Both the position numbers and the translations under genes were made by a program. From assembly GCA_948847595.1 (NCBI GenBank), contig CAQOGY010000005.1:1-64000 (forward strand): a DNA stretch of 64,000 bases, read 5' to 3'. Under the pieces are notes generated by a model. The model saw only the letters and a list, made by a program, of their open reading frames with translations, had not been told where the DNA came from and ran no database searches. The DNA comes from an uncultured Bacteroides sp. Lineage in GTDB: Bacteria > Bacteroidota > Bacteroidia > Bacteroidales > Bacteroidaceae. Below, in pieces: positions 25,866 through 34,291 of the stretch; position 1 is the first letter of the stretch, and the number at the start of each line of letters is the position of its first letter.

Positions 25866-26052
25866 CACAACACAAACACAAAATAAAACACGACAAAACT
25901 ACTATGCAATCACCTGTCTATACCGGGAGGTATAAGTACTGCTTATGTATATTCACATACTCACAACCAGCTTCAGGTCGATTTGCAATTATTAAACAAA
26001 CCGCATGCACGGTTTGTTTAAACTTTTATGTTAATTAAAACATTTATCTCTT

Positions 26053-27087
26053 TTACTGAATACCTCTCTCACGAAGCTTCAGTTGCCAGTTCCATGCAGA
26101 ACGTAAAGTATCTTCCAAAGTTTCTACGGCTTTCCAACCCAGTTCATTATTTGCAAAATCAGGGTTTGCCCAAACCTTTTCGATATCACCTGCACGGCGT
26201 CCGACTATCTGGTAATTCAATTTCACACCGGTAGCTTTTTCAAAGCCATTGATTAATTCCAAAACGGAAACACCACGTCCCGTACCGATATTGAATACTT
26301 CCACTTTTTCTTTCTGTCCCTTTTCCAGGATACGGCGGATAGCGATTACGTGTGCTTTAGCCAAGTCAACAACGTTGATAAAGTCACGGATACAAGAGCC
26401 GTCAGGCGTATCATAATCATCACCAAACACGCTGAGTTTCTCACGGATACCCATAGCAGTCTGAGTCAGATAAGGAATCAGGTTTTGAGGAACGCCATTC
26501 GGCAGTTCACCCAACAATGCGGTAGGATGCGCGCCAATCGGATTGAAATAACGCAGCATGATAGCATTGATCGGAGCTCCGGAAGCTACTGTATCGCGAA
26601 TAATCTCTTCATTGATTTGTTTGGTATTTCCATAAGGCGATTCCGCTTTCTTGATCGGAGCCTTTTCCGTTACCGGCAGTTCATCCGGCTGACCGTATAC
26701 TGTACAAGAAGAAGAGAACACGATACCTTCCACTCCATGTTTAGGCATCAGTTCAAGAAGGTTAATCAAAGAAACGAGGTTGTTGCGATAATAAAGCAAC
26801 GGTTTCTCCACTGATTCTCCTACTGCTTTGCTCGCTGCAAAGTGAATGATAGCCTTAATTCCTTTATATTTAGTAAACACAGCATCCAGACCTTCCAAAT
26901 CGAGACAATCCAATTTCTCGAAAACCGGACGAATACCGGATACCTTCTCTATATTGTCAACAACGTCGGCACTTGAATTTGATAAATTATCGATGATGAT
27001 TACTTCATATCCACTGTTCTGTAGTTCTACTACGGTGTGAGAACCTATATATCCTGTTCCGCCCGTTACTAAAATTCTTTCTTTCAT
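26053..27087 (-). CDS. galE: UDP-glucose 4-epimerase
   Basis: A 344-residue short-chain dehydrogenase-fold enzyme that interconverts UDP-glucose and UDP-galactose with bound NAD+. Visible motifs: TGGTGYIGSH (NAD loop), SSSCTVYG with the catalytic Ser, YGNTKQINE (YxxxK) and YFNPIGAHP. Length is as in E. coli GalE (338). It is monocistronic with a full promoter at 27134-27163. It can supply UDP-Gal for surface glycans, including the capsule encoded further along. Confidence 0.97.
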   Translation of the reverse strand: MKERILVTGGTGYIGSHTVVELQNSGYEVIIIDNLSNSSADVVDNIEKVSGIRPVFEKLDCLDLEGLDAVFTKYKGIKAIIHFAASKAVGESVEKPLLYYRNNLVSLINLLELMPKHGVEGIVFSSSCTVYGQPDELPVTEKAPIKKAESPYGNTKQINEEIIRDTVASGAPINAIMLRYFNPIGAHPTALLGELPNGVPQNLIPYLTQTAMGIREKLSVFGDDYDTPDGSCIRDFINVVDLAKAHVIAIRRILEKGQKEKVEVFNIGTGRGVSVLELINGFEKATGVKLNYQIVGRRAGDIEKVWANPDFANNELGWKAVETLEDTLRSAWNWQLKLRERGIQ

Positions 27088-27133
27088 ATTCTTTATAAAT
27101 GGTTAGTTTTTCGGCTTTTTGTCGTTTGAGCTA

Positions 27134-27163
27134 CAAATTTATGGAAATAAAATGGATTTGCAA
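27134..27163 (-). promoter_or_regulatory. Bacteroides promoter for galE (-33 and -7)
   Basis: On the minus strand TTG (27163-27161) is followed after 19 bp by TAAATTTG (27141-27134). This fits the Bacteroides TTTG-N19/21-TAnnTTTG consensus. It lies 47 bp upstream of galE. Confidence 0.7.
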
Positions 27164-27253
27164 TAAATTGTCACGAAATTATTTATCAAAAAAACGATTT
27201 GGTACGATTCGGTGGTATTCAGGTATAAAAAAACAGCATTCAGGTACAAAAAA

Positions 27254-27305
27254 AGAATTGGAAACCCACAGCCTGTATGTCGCCATACGCCGGAGTTTCC
27301 AATCC
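27254..27305 (-). terminator. Terminator of the rnf operon
   Basis: ATTGGAAAC and GTTTCCAAT form the outer stem, with GTATG/CATAC inside. On the minus strand it is followed by TTCTTTTTTT. It begins about 26 bp after the rnfA stop. Confidence 0.8.
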
Positions 27306-27330
27306 CATATTTAATTATCAACTGTAAGTC

Positions 27331-27903
27331 TTACACCACACCTGAGAATCCCATGAATGCCATAGCAAGCAGACCGGCGGTAATCAGGGCAATCGGAGTG
27401 CCTTGCATTCCCTTCGGAACTTTCACCAGGCTCATTTGCTCACGCAGTCCGGCAAAGAGTACCAGTGCCAGTCCGAAGCCGATAGCCGTAGAGAACGCAT
27501 ACACAACTCCTGTCAGCAAATCATAGTCCTTCTGAATCACCAGGATAGCCACACCAAGAATACAACAGTTGGTCGTAATCAGCGGCAGGAACACGCCCAA
27601 TGCCTGATAAAGAGCCGGAGAAACCTTCTTCAGGATGATTTCCACCATCTGCACCAGTCCGGCAATCACCAGGATGAAAGTAATCGTCTGCAAGTATCCC
27701 AAACCGAAAACATCAAGGACAAACTTCTGAATCAGGAAGGTAACGATGGTAGCGATGGTCAGCACAAAAGCAACCGCAGCGCTCATACCCATCGCAGTTT
27801 CCACTTTCTTGGATACGCCGAGGAACGGACAGATACCCAGGAACTGCGACAACACGATGTTGTTTACAAAGATTGCCGAAATAAAAATCAATATATATTC
27901 CAT
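27331..27903 (-). CDS. rnfA: Rnf electron transport complex subunit RnfA
   Basis: A 190-residue integral membrane protein with six hydrophobic segments, starting MEYILIFISAIFVNNIVLSQ as RnfA/NqrE proteins do; NNIVLSQFLGICPFLGVS and TTNCCILG are diagnostic. Together with RnfE it forms the membrane core carrying a 2Fe-2S cluster held by the paired Cys of ICPF and NCCI. It is the last gene of rseC-rnfBCDGEA, 22 bp after rnfE. The complex couples ferredoxin:NAD+ oxidoreduction to ion pumping. Confidence 0.97.
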   Translation of the reverse strand: MEYILIFISAIFVNNIVLSQFLGICPFLGVSKKVETAMGMSAAVAFVLTIATIVTFLIQKFVLDVFGLGYLQTITFILVIAGLVQMVEIILKKVSPALYQALGVFLPLITTNCCILGVAILVIQKDYDLLTGVVYAFSTAIGFGLALVLFAGLREQMSLVKVPKGMQGTPIALITAGLLAMAFMGFSGVV

Positions 27904-27925
27904 ATTCTTTTCTTATTTAATTGAG

Positions 27926-28510
27926 TTAGGCTTTCTTGAAACTGTTAATCAGCGCGATGAGGTATCCCAAAGCGATGAAAGCACCCGGAGCCAGTACAAA
28001 TACCAACATTCCGTATTCTTCCGGCATGATTGTCAGGTCGAAAATCTTGCCTGTTCCCAGAAACTCGCGGACAGCACCCAGCAGAGTGAGGGCAATGGTA
28101 AAGCCCAATCCCATGCCGATACCGTCGAACATGGAAGCGACCGCGTTATTTTTTGCGGCGAAAGCCTCGGCACGTCCCAACACGATACAGTTCACCACAA
28201 TCAATGGAATGAAAAGACCGAGCGTAGCATACAGTCCCGGCACATAAGCCTGCATCACCATCTGAAGCAACGTCACGAAAGACGCGATTACCACGATAAA
28301 TGAAGGGATACGTACCATATCCGGAATCAGATTCTTAATCAGGGAAATCACCACGTTCGAGCAGATCAATACGAACATCGTAGCCAGTCCCATGCCCATA
28401 CCGTTGATAGCCGATGAAGTCGTACCCAACGTAGGACACATACCAAGCAGGAGCACAAACGTAGGATTCTCTTTGATAATCCCGTTCATCATTACTTTAA
28501 AGTTATTCAT
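27926..28510 (-). CDS. rnfE: Rnf electron transport complex subunit RnfE
   Basis: A 194-residue membrane protein homologous to RnfA/NqrD, with six hydrophobic helices. Signature segments are NPTFVLLLGMCPTLGTTSSA near the N-terminus and LIVVNCIVLGRAEAFA in the middle, which supply the cysteines facing the membrane 2Fe-2S site. It lies 14 bp after rnfG and 22 bp before rnfA. Confidence 0.97.
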   Translation of the reverse strand: MNNFKVMMNGIIKENPTFVLLLGMCPTLGTTSSAINGMGMGLATMFVLICSNVVISLIKNLIPDMVRIPSFIVVIASFVTLLQMVMQAYVPGLYATLGLFIPLIVVNCIVLGRAEAFAAKNNAVASMFDGIGMGLGFTIALTLLGAVREFLGTGKIFDLTIMPEEYGMLVFVLAPGAFIALGYLIALINSFKKA

Positions 28511-28524
28511 ACTTGTCTCCTTTC

Positions 28525-29214
28525 TTATTTAGCACTGATAGAATCAGTAAGTTCAACTTTAATCGTAGCTCCCGTAGCCGCGTCCGTGTCCGGAGTTGCT
28601 TTATATGCCTGGTAAGCCGCATTCACAGCATTCAGGAATGCGCGCGAACTGATAGTAGACGCTGTGATGGCATCCACCTGTCCGCCGTCCTTGCTGACAG
28701 TCAGCGGAGCTTCACCCGGATTCATGCCCAGGATAGACTTCGCACTTTCTTCGTGCGACACTGCCTGCTCACCTTTGGCAGGGTCATAAGCGCCAAACCA
28801 TTTGTCGGCTTTCGAGCCCAGCCCCGGAGTTTCCGCATGAGCCAGCAGGGAGTAATTATAGATTTTACCTTCAGCATTAAAGCCTACCAGCACTTTCAGC
28901 TCACCGCCGAATCCCATAGATTTGGCTTCAACAGCCGTACCGACCAGTTCTTCGCCGTTCTTTGCCGGATAGACAATGAAGTCAACGAACTTCTTTCCGT
29001 CTTTCTCACCGAAAATAGTATCGCTTTCCGCTACCGGATTATTGGTAAATTCGGGAAGAACCTTCTTCAAAGCCTCGTTCAGCGTCTTTGCGTTCGCTTC
29101 GGCGATAGGGCCTTTGGTCAGTTCGTTCACATAAGCCAGCAACGCTACGGAGACAGCAGTCACACCCGTAAGCACCAGCAACATATTCTTTAAAGATGAT
29201 TGTAACTTTTTCAT
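28525..29214 (-). CDS. rnfG: Rnf electron transport complex subunit RnfG
   Basis: A 229-residue subunit anchored by an N-terminal membrane helix (LLVLTGVTAVSVALLAYV) with an FMN-binding domain outside. FMN is bound covalently to a Thr; here the matching segment is VDAITASTISSRAF, the Bacteroidetes form of the usual S/T-GAT-x-T/S motif, just before LNAVNAAYQAY. An Ala/Thr-rich tail follows. The start overlaps the rnfD stop by 4 bp, showing tight coupling. Confidence 0.95.
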   Translation of the reverse strand: MKKLQSSLKNMLLVLTGVTAVSVALLAYVNELTKGPIAEANAKTLNEALKKVLPEFTNNPVAESDTIFGEKDGKKFVDFIVYPAKNGEELVGTAVEAKSMGFGGELKVLVGFNAEGKIYNYSLLAHAETPGLGSKADKWFGAYDPAKGEQAVSHEESAKSILGMNPGEAPLTVSKDGGQVDAITASTISSRAFLNAVNAAYQAYKATPDTDAATGATIKVELTDSISAK

Positions 29215-30203
29215 TTCTTCTTCGCTACCTCCCCAAAGCGTTTAGGTTTACAATAGGTGTTAATCAGCGGAGTGAACGCATTCATTATCAGGATGGCGAA
29301 CGACATACCTTCGGGATAGGCACCGAACAGACGGATAACCACCGTCAGCAGACCGATACAAACACCATAAATCAACATTCCTTTTTTGCTCATCGGAGAA
29401 GTCACGTAATCCGTTGCCATAAAGACAGCGCCCAGCATCAGACCTCCGGAGAGTAACTGCAACAGCGGAGAAACGTATTTCTCAGGATCCACCAGATGCA
29501 TGATGCCGGCAAATACGAATACAGTCACCAGGATAGATACAGGAATATGCCAGGTGATAATCTTCTTCCACAGCATATAAACCAGTCCGATCAGCAACGC
29601 CAACGCACTGACCTCGCCGATACATCCGCCGTTCTGCCCGATCAGCAGACTCAAAGCATCCGGTATCTGGCTCAGCGCAGAGGTATCGCCATGAATCGCC
29701 TGCTTCATCAACGCCAACGGAGTAGCTCCGGTGGTGGCATCCGTATAAGCGGTCAACTGACCGACTATCGGCCAACTTGTCATCTGTACCGGGAAAGAGA
29801 GCAACAGGAACACACGTCCTGCCAACGCAGGGTTGAAAGGATTGCAACCCAGTCCGCCGAAAGACATCTTGCCCACACCGATAGCGAACAACGCACCGAG
29901 AATGATAATCCAAATCGGCAGATTGGAAGGTAAGTTAAATGCCAGCAACACACCTGTGATAACGGCAGAGCCGTCGCAGATAGTCGTGGTCGGTTTCTTC
30001 ATTAAATATTTCCCGATCGCCCATTCGAAGAACAAACAAGCCGCAACGGAAGTAGCTGTAACAATCAGAGCACCCAGGCCGAAGAAATAGAGAGACACCA
30101 GAAAAGCCGGAACCAGTGCAATCAGCACGCCGTACATATTCTTCTTCACGCTGTCTCCGCCATGAACGTGGGGTGATAGTGATACGATTAATTTATTTTC
30201 CAT
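29211..30203 (-). CDS. rnfD: Rnf electron transport complex subunit RnfD
   Basis: A 330-residue integral membrane protein of the RnfD/NqrB family. It has about nine hydrophobic segments and the flavinylation site TTGATPLAL, where Thr takes FMN through a phosphoester. SLSPHVHGGDSVKKNMY at the N-terminus and GGLGCNPFNPALAGRVFLL are typical. It follows rnfC by 5 bp. Confidence 0.96.
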   Translation of the reverse strand: MENKLIVSLSPHVHGGDSVKKNMYGVLIALVPAFLVSLYFFGLGALIVTATSVAACLFFEWAIGKYLMKKPTTTICDGSAVITGVLLAFNLPSNLPIWIIILGALFAIGVGKMSFGGLGCNPFNPALAGRVFLLLSFPVQMTSWPIVGQLTAYTDATTGATPLALMKQAIHGDTSALSQIPDALSLLIGQNGGCIGEVSALALLIGLVYMLWKKIITWHIPVSILVTVFVFAGIMHLVDPEKYVSPLLQLLSGGLMLGAVFMATDYVTSPMSKKGMLIYGVCIGLLTVVIRLFGAYPEGMSFAILIMNAFTPLINTYCKPKRFGEVAKKK

Positions 30204-30208
30204 ATTCG

Positions 30209-31546
30209 TTATTTTTTAGCTTGACGTGCGCGAATCATAGCTCCTACCTTGCCTTTGCCCAGACGACAGTAGTCGAGCAACGGACGATTGGCGGGACAAG
30301 TGAACTGGCAGGAGCCACACTCGATGCAATCCATGATTCTTTCTTTTTCCATTGATTCAAAATCCCCGTTTTCGGACAAAGCTCCGAGCAAGTACGGCTC
30401 CAGTCCCATCGGACAAGCGCTCACGCACTTCGCGCAACGGATACAGGTCTGTTCCTCGCCACGCTTGGCTTCCTTCTGATTCATAATCAGGATACCGGAA
30501 CTGCCCTTCGCAGTGGGAACTTCGATATTCACCAGTGCCTTACCCATCATCGGGCCGCCACCGATTACTTTTCCCGTATCTTCCGGCAGACCGCCGCAAG
30601 CGTCAATCAACTGCTTCATCGGCGTACCGATACGAGCCAGGAAGTTGGACGGCTTAGCCACCGACTTTCCCGTCACGGTAATCACACGTTCAAATAACGG
30701 TTTATTCTTCTGGACAGCTTCATAAACAGCAAACGCCGTACCCACGTTCTGCACTACCGCTCCCGTAGAGATAGGCAGTGCGCCGCTGGCCACCTGACGT
30801 TTGGTAATCGCGTCGATCAGTTGTTTTTCACCTCCTTGCGGATATTGCACCTTCAAAGGCACAACCTCGATACCTGCATAACTGGAAGCTATTTTTGTCA
30901 TCAGCTCGATAGCATCGGGCTTATTATTTTCGATTCCGATAAATGCCTTGTTTACTTTCACGGCTTTCATCAGGATAGAGACACCTACCATGATTTCTTC
31001 CGCATGTTCCAGCATGAGCTGATGGTCGGCAGTCAGATAGGGTTCGCACTCTACCGCGTTGATAATCACACATTCAGCCTTGAAAGAAGGAGGAGGACAC
31101 AGTTTCACCTGCGTAGGGAAACAAGCACCGCCCAGACCTACGATTCCCGCATCGGCAATCTTCTTCACTATTTCTTCCGCCGGAAGTTCACATTTCTTCA
31201 CCAGCGTCTTGCTGCGGTCGATTGTTTCTTCCCATTCGTCACCTTCCACGTCAATGAAGATGGCAGGTTTCGCATAACCGCTGGCATCGACTATCGTATC
31301 AATCTTCGCCACTTTGCCACTGACTGAAGAGTGAATTGCTGCCGAAACAAAGCCGGCAGGTTCGGCAATCTTAGTGCCCACCTTTACCACATCACCTTTC
31401 GCGACAATCGGTTTTGCAGGCGCACCGATGTGCTGCCCCAGCAGAATAACTGCCTTTGCAGGAACTTCCGCCATGATAATAGGTTGATGTGCCGACAATT
31501 TATTTTCGTGTGGATGAACTCCACCAATTGAAAATGTCTTTAACAT
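30209..31546 (-). CDS. rnfC: Rnf electron transport complex subunit RnfC
   Basis: A 445-residue peripheral subunit that meets NADH/NAD+. It has an N-terminal RnfC barrel-sandwich region (GGVHPHENK), an FMN/NAD-binding NuoF-like domain with GLGGACFPTQVKL and NAVECEPYLTADH, a SLBB domain, and a C-terminal pair of 4Fe-4S sites CIRCAKCVSACPMGLEP and CIECGSCQFTCPANRP. Length and order are standard for short-tailed RnfC. It lies 25 bp after rnfB. Confidence 0.97.
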   Translation of the reverse strand: MLKTFSIGGVHPHENKLSAHQPIIMAEVPAKAVILLGQHIGAPAKPIVAKGDVVKVGTKIAEPAGFVSAAIHSSVSGKVAKIDTIVDASGYAKPAIFIDVEGDEWEETIDRSKTLVKKCELPAEEIVKKIADAGIVGLGGACFPTQVKLCPPPSFKAECVIINAVECEPYLTADHQLMLEHAEEIMVGVSILMKAVKVNKAFIGIENNKPDAIELMTKIASSYAGIEVVPLKVQYPQGGEKQLIDAITKRQVASGALPISTGAVVQNVGTAFAVYEAVQKNKPLFERVITVTGKSVAKPSNFLARIGTPMKQLIDACGGLPEDTGKVIGGGPMMGKALVNIEVPTAKGSSGILIMNQKEAKRGEEQTCIRCAKCVSACPMGLEPYLLGALSENGDFESMEKERIMDCIECGSCQFTCPANRPLLDYCRLGKGKVGAMIRARQAKK

Positions 31547-31571
31547 ACAATTCTGTATTTTATTCTGTTAT

Positions 31572-32489
31572 TTATTCTGTTACTTTCGGAGCTTCTGTAG
31601 CCTTTGCAGCAGGAGTTTCCACTTTTGCAGCCGGTTTCGGAGCAGCCGTAGCCTCTTCCGTCTTCGGTTTGCGCGGCGGGAAATTCAACTCGGTAATGGT
31701 GTTCTGCGGACAAACTTCCACACACTTGCGGCAAGATTTACACTTGTTCGGGTCGATGTAAGCCAGGTTGTTCTCCAGCGTGATAGCTTCGAACGGACAA
31801 GTCTTCACACACTTGCCACAGCCGATGCAACTAACGGTACAAGCCTTGCGTGCCACGGCACCCTTGTCCTTATTCACACAAGAGACGTACACACGGCGCG
31901 ACTTCTTACCCTGCGGGCGAATCTCGATAATCGCTTTCGGACAAGCCTTCACACAAGCGCCACAAGCCGTACATTTCGCTTCGTCCACTTCCGGAAGCCC
32001 TGTTTCGGGATTCATGTGGATAGCATCGAACTGGCAGGCAGCCACACAGTCGCCACAACCCAGGCAGCCGTAGCTGCAACCGGTTTCTCCACCATACAGT
32101 GAAGCGGCGATAGCGCAACTCTTCGCACCATCGTACAGATTGGTACGCGGACGGTTGGCGCATGTTCCGTTACATCTCACTACTGCTACCATCGGTTCGG
32201 CTTCACCTGCCGCCAATCCGAGAATATCAGCAATCTTTGCCATGACAGGTTGTCCGCCTACGGGACAGAACTTGCCATCCAGTGAGCCGGCTTTGACACA
32301 AGCGTCGGCAAATCCGCTACAACCGGGGTAGCCACATCCACCACAATTGGCCTGGGGCAAAACTTCCCCCACCTGGGCAATCCGCGGGTCTTCATACACG
32401 GCAAATTTCTTGGAAGCCACATAAAGAATAGCGGCCAGCACGAGCGCTATCGCTCCCAATGAAATCACTGCAATCAGAATCAAATTCAT
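31572..32489 (-). CDS. rnfB: Rnf electron transport complex subunit RnfB (polyferredoxin)
   Basis: A 305-residue subunit that takes electrons from ferredoxin. One N-terminal membrane helix is followed by the Fe4 domain ANCGGCGYPGCSGFADAC...CPVGG. Then come four CxxCxxCxxxCP-type ferredoxin sites, beginning CGDCVAACQ, CTACGACVKACP, CIGCGKCVKTCP and CKSCRKCVEVCP. The last about 40 residues are an Ala/Lys/Pro/Glu-rich tail of unknown role. It follows rseC by 7 bp. Confidence 0.97.
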   Translation of the reverse strand: MNLILIAVISLGAIALVLAAILYVASKKFAVYEDPRIAQVGEVLPQANCGGCGYPGCSGFADACVKAGSLDGKFCPVGGQPVMAKIADILGLAAGEAEPMVAVVRCNGTCANRPRTNLYDGAKSCAIAASLYGGETGCSYGCLGCGDCVAACQFDAIHMNPETGLPEVDEAKCTACGACVKACPKAIIEIRPQGKKSRRVYVSCVNKDKGAVARKACTVSCIGCGKCVKTCPFEAITLENNLAYIDPNKCKSCRKCVEVCPQNTITELNFPPRKPKTEEATAAPKPAAKVETPAAKATEAPKVTE

Positions 32490-32496
32490 AATGTTT

Positions 32497-32922
32497 TTAG
32501 TTATTTATTGGTTTTATAGTAAATGAAAATTTTTGTTTCAGTCGCGTTTTATTGAGCCACAAAATGAAATAATAAGGTACGAGGACAGTCAAAGAAAGAA
32601 GAGCCGCATACAATTCATTCCCTATCAGAGACATAAAAAGAAACAATGAAAAAATCAGAAGTACGAAAGGAATTATGAATGCCAATACCACTGCCATCAT
32701 GCCCATCGACGTTTCGCCGACCACCATCACTCTCTCTCCTACTTGATAAGAAGCAGCCGCAGTATCCATTATATCTATGATTTTGTCCTTACTATCCGCC
32801 GAGGAACAGTGCCCCTTTGCGCTACAAGCCACGCAAGCCGATGTCTGGACGATCCTCACCGACAGATGAGAACCTTGTATGCTTTCCACAATACCTAGAT
32901 GCTTTATAGTATTATTCGTCAT
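32497..32922 (-). CDS. rseC: RseC/SoxR-reducing-type protein
   Basis: A 141-residue membrane protein of the RseC family. A cytosolic N-terminal part carries the cysteine cluster ACVACSAKGHCSSAD, which may hold an Fe-S centre. Two membrane helices follow (MMAVVLAFIIPFVLLIFSL and ALLSLTVLVPYYFILWL). RseC genes lead Rnf operons in many bacteria, and in E. coli RseC works with Rsx to reduce SoxR. Here there is no SoxR nearby, so a role in Rnf assembly or electron output is more likely (inference). It is the first gene of the operon. Confidence 0.9.
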   Translation of the reverse strand: MTNNTIKHLGIVESIQGSHLSVRIVQTSACVACSAKGHCSSADSKDKIIDIMDTAAASYQVGERVMVVGETSMGMMAVVLAFIIPFVLLIFSLFLFMSLIGNELYAALLSLTVLVPYYFILWLNKTRLKQKFSFTIKPINN

Positions 32923-32950
32923 TTTGCAAACTCAACATTACAAATCGCGG

Positions 32951-32958
32951 CAAATTTA
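32951..32958 (-). promoter_or_regulatory. Bacteroides -7 box for the rseC-rnf operon
   Basis: The minus strand reads TAAATTTG, matching TAnnTTTG, about 29 bp upstream of the rseC ATG. It is the only such box found ahead of the seven-gene unit. Confidence 0.6.
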
Positions 32959-33086
32959 ATCATTATTTGTGAACTACGAAGCATTCTCCCTTATTTTTAT
33001 ACATAATAAATTGTTATTTTTTTCGTTTACGTTATCGCACACGGAAAAAGATATGGCTACTATTTGATATGTTTGCAACAAAAAAG

Positions 33087-33113
33087 GCAGGCGGGAAAAA
33101 ATTTCCCGCCTGC
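33087..33113 (-). terminator. Strong terminator of the small HTH gene
   Basis: GCAGGCGGGAAA (33087-33098) and TTTCCCGCCTGC (33102-33113) form a perfect 12-bp stem with a 3-nt loop. On the minus strand a T-run follows. It lies 25 bp after the end of the downstream half of the frameshifted HTH gene, which suggests that half is still transcribed. Confidence 0.9.
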
Positions 33114-33137
33114 AACTCTTTCACTTTATCTGTTTTT

Positions 33138-33424
33138 TCACTGTTCTCCCCGCTCCTCCTCTCTTCTCTTCCTGTACTCCAGATACAGCAACTTCCATTT
33201 ATCCAAATACGCCTCGATTTCCTCCTCACTAAAGGAGTCAAAAAAGAAATCGACAACTTCTACGTAATGACTCAATCTGCCATCCAGCCCTTTTTTACAT
33301 CATTGTAGGTAGAATGCCCGATACCTATTGCCTTATACACTTCAGGATTCTTCAAAACCAAACGGCCTTGCAACTCTGAAATACAAGCGCCCAAACTCTC
33401 ATAACAAGCTTTTTCTTTTTTCAT
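33138..33424 (-). pseudogene. Small HTH-like gene, frameshifted at an A-AAA-AAG heptamer
   Basis: Frame 1 starts ATG at 33424 and ends TGA at 33272-33274 after 50 residues; it holds LKNPEVYKAIGIGHSTYNDVKKG, which looks like the helix-turn-helix of a Cro/XRE repressor. At GTA-AAA-AAG (heptamer 33290-33296) a -1 shift enters a second frame that continues the HTH (GLDGRLSHYVEVVDFFFDSF) and ends in an acidic-basic helical tail at 33138. The joined product would be 95 residues. The cause may be a lost A in the run, programmed frameshifting, or a sequence error. It has a clean promoter and terminator and is divergent from the BT4734-type gene. Function unknown. Confidence 0.65.
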
Positions 33425-33474
33425 TCTTATTTATTGTTAAAAACACACCATAACGATTAATTATTTTAACTTTT

Positions 33475-33491
33475 ATCCCGTATGTCGGGAT
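33475..33491. repeat. Small perfect hairpin/operator-like inverted repeat
   Basis: ATCCCG-TATGT-CGGGAT is a perfect 6-bp inverted repeat with a 5-nt centre. It lies in the leader of the small HTH gene and upstream of the BT4734-type gene. No T-run follows on either side, so an operator or leader structure is more likely than a terminator. Confidence 0.45.
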
Positions 33492-33553
33492 GATGTTTAT
33501 TCTGTCTTTGCTAATTTTACACCGTGTTTTAAAGCACATTCGTGTTTTTTTCG

Positions 33554-33585
33554 CAAAGGTAAAAATTTAAACTCATTACAGCAAA
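33554..33585 (-). promoter_or_regulatory. Full Bacteroides promoter for the small HTH gene
   Basis: On the minus strand TTTG (33585-33582), then 20 bp, then TACCTTTG (33561-33554), an exact TTTG-N20-TAnnTTTG. It predicts a leader of about 120 nt before the ATG at 33424. The -33 box sits only 6 bp before the start codon of the divergent gene. Confidence 0.75.
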
Positions 33586-33590
33586 ACAAT

Positions 33591-34217
33591 ATGCCAAACA
33601 ACTACAGAATGTCCTATTTCATGCCACCCATCGCCCCCGTCAGGAATGAAGAAGGACGAATTGTCACCCCCGCCACCCTTCTCCCCTTCTGCGAAATCTC
33701 CGTGGAACAAGTTTTCCAGATGATCACCTGCAACGAGAACCTCAGGCTCCTGACCGAACAAGTACGCAACGCCTCGGATATGCGGACGGCAAAAGCAACG
33801 CTCCTGCCTTACGTGACTCCCTGCGGCACCTTCACCCGTCGCAACGGCAAGTGCTTCCTATCCCCCTCACGGCTGATAGTGATAGACGTAGACCACCTCG
33901 ACTCCTACGAAGAAGCCGCCGGAATGCGCCGCACCTTGTTCGACGATCCCTTCCTCCGCCCCATACTTACGTATATCAGCCCCAGCGGCCGGGGTGTGAA
34001 AGCATTCATCCCGACCGGCACGCCATTTCCGGCAGACGAGATACGGAATGTCACAGAAAGCATCCACAGAGCCATGCAATATGTCGAAATGGCCTACACT
34101 CCGGCAACGGACATCACCGCCCGGACAACTGCCAAAGGCGTAGACGGTTCAGGGAAAGACCTGGTAAGAGCCTGCTTCCTGAGCCACGACCCCGAAGCCT
34201 TATTCAGAAACATCTGA
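33591..34217 (+). CDS. BT4734-type protein (VirE-N/PF08800), PrimPol-like
   Basis: A 208-residue protein of the BT4734/BF3469 family found in Bacteroides, known in databases as 'VirE N-terminal'. The core LIVIDVDHLDSYEE, about 30 residues further DPFLRPILTYISPSGRGVKAF, recalls archaeo-eukaryotic primase/PrimPol motifs (an Asp-x-Asp pair, then S-x-G-x-G-K/H); that link is my inference. In many genomes it is fused to PriCT-2/DUF3987; here the two are separate genes 74 bp apart on one strand. The context suggests a plasmid- or phage-derived replication module. Base composition is richer in GC than the capsule genes. Confidence 0.8.
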   Translation: MPNNYRMSYFMPPIAPVRNEEGRIVTPATLLPFCEISVEQVFQMITCNENLRLLTEQVRNASDMRTAKATLLPYVTPCGTFTRRNGKCFLSPSRLIVIDVDHLDSYEEAAGMRRTLFDDPFLRPILTYISPSGRGVKAFIPTGTPFPADEIRNVTESIHRAMQYVEMAYTPATDITARTTAKGVDGSGKDLVRACFLSHDPEALFRNI

Positions 34218-34291
34218 TATGACTTATAAGTCATTGCCTGACCATATACGAATTTATATTTCTCAATTGTATAATTCCCAATCCAAGAAAA

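Noticed and set aside
25734..26052. Possible small RNA gene between higB remnant and galE
   Set aside because: Three hairpins and a terminator are present, but they fit a structured 3' end of the galE transcript. The one internal -7-like box (25894-25901, minus) lacks a -33 element.
28513..29933. Several frames of 145-226 codons opposite rnfG and rnfD
   Set aside because: All lie within rnf genes with complete motifs and tight operon spacing; no independent start signals.
33032..33256. 74-codon minus-strand frame over the end of the small HTH gene
   Set aside because: It is a third frame through the same region, runs through the terminator hairpin and lacks protein-like features; the -1 frame explains the DNA better.
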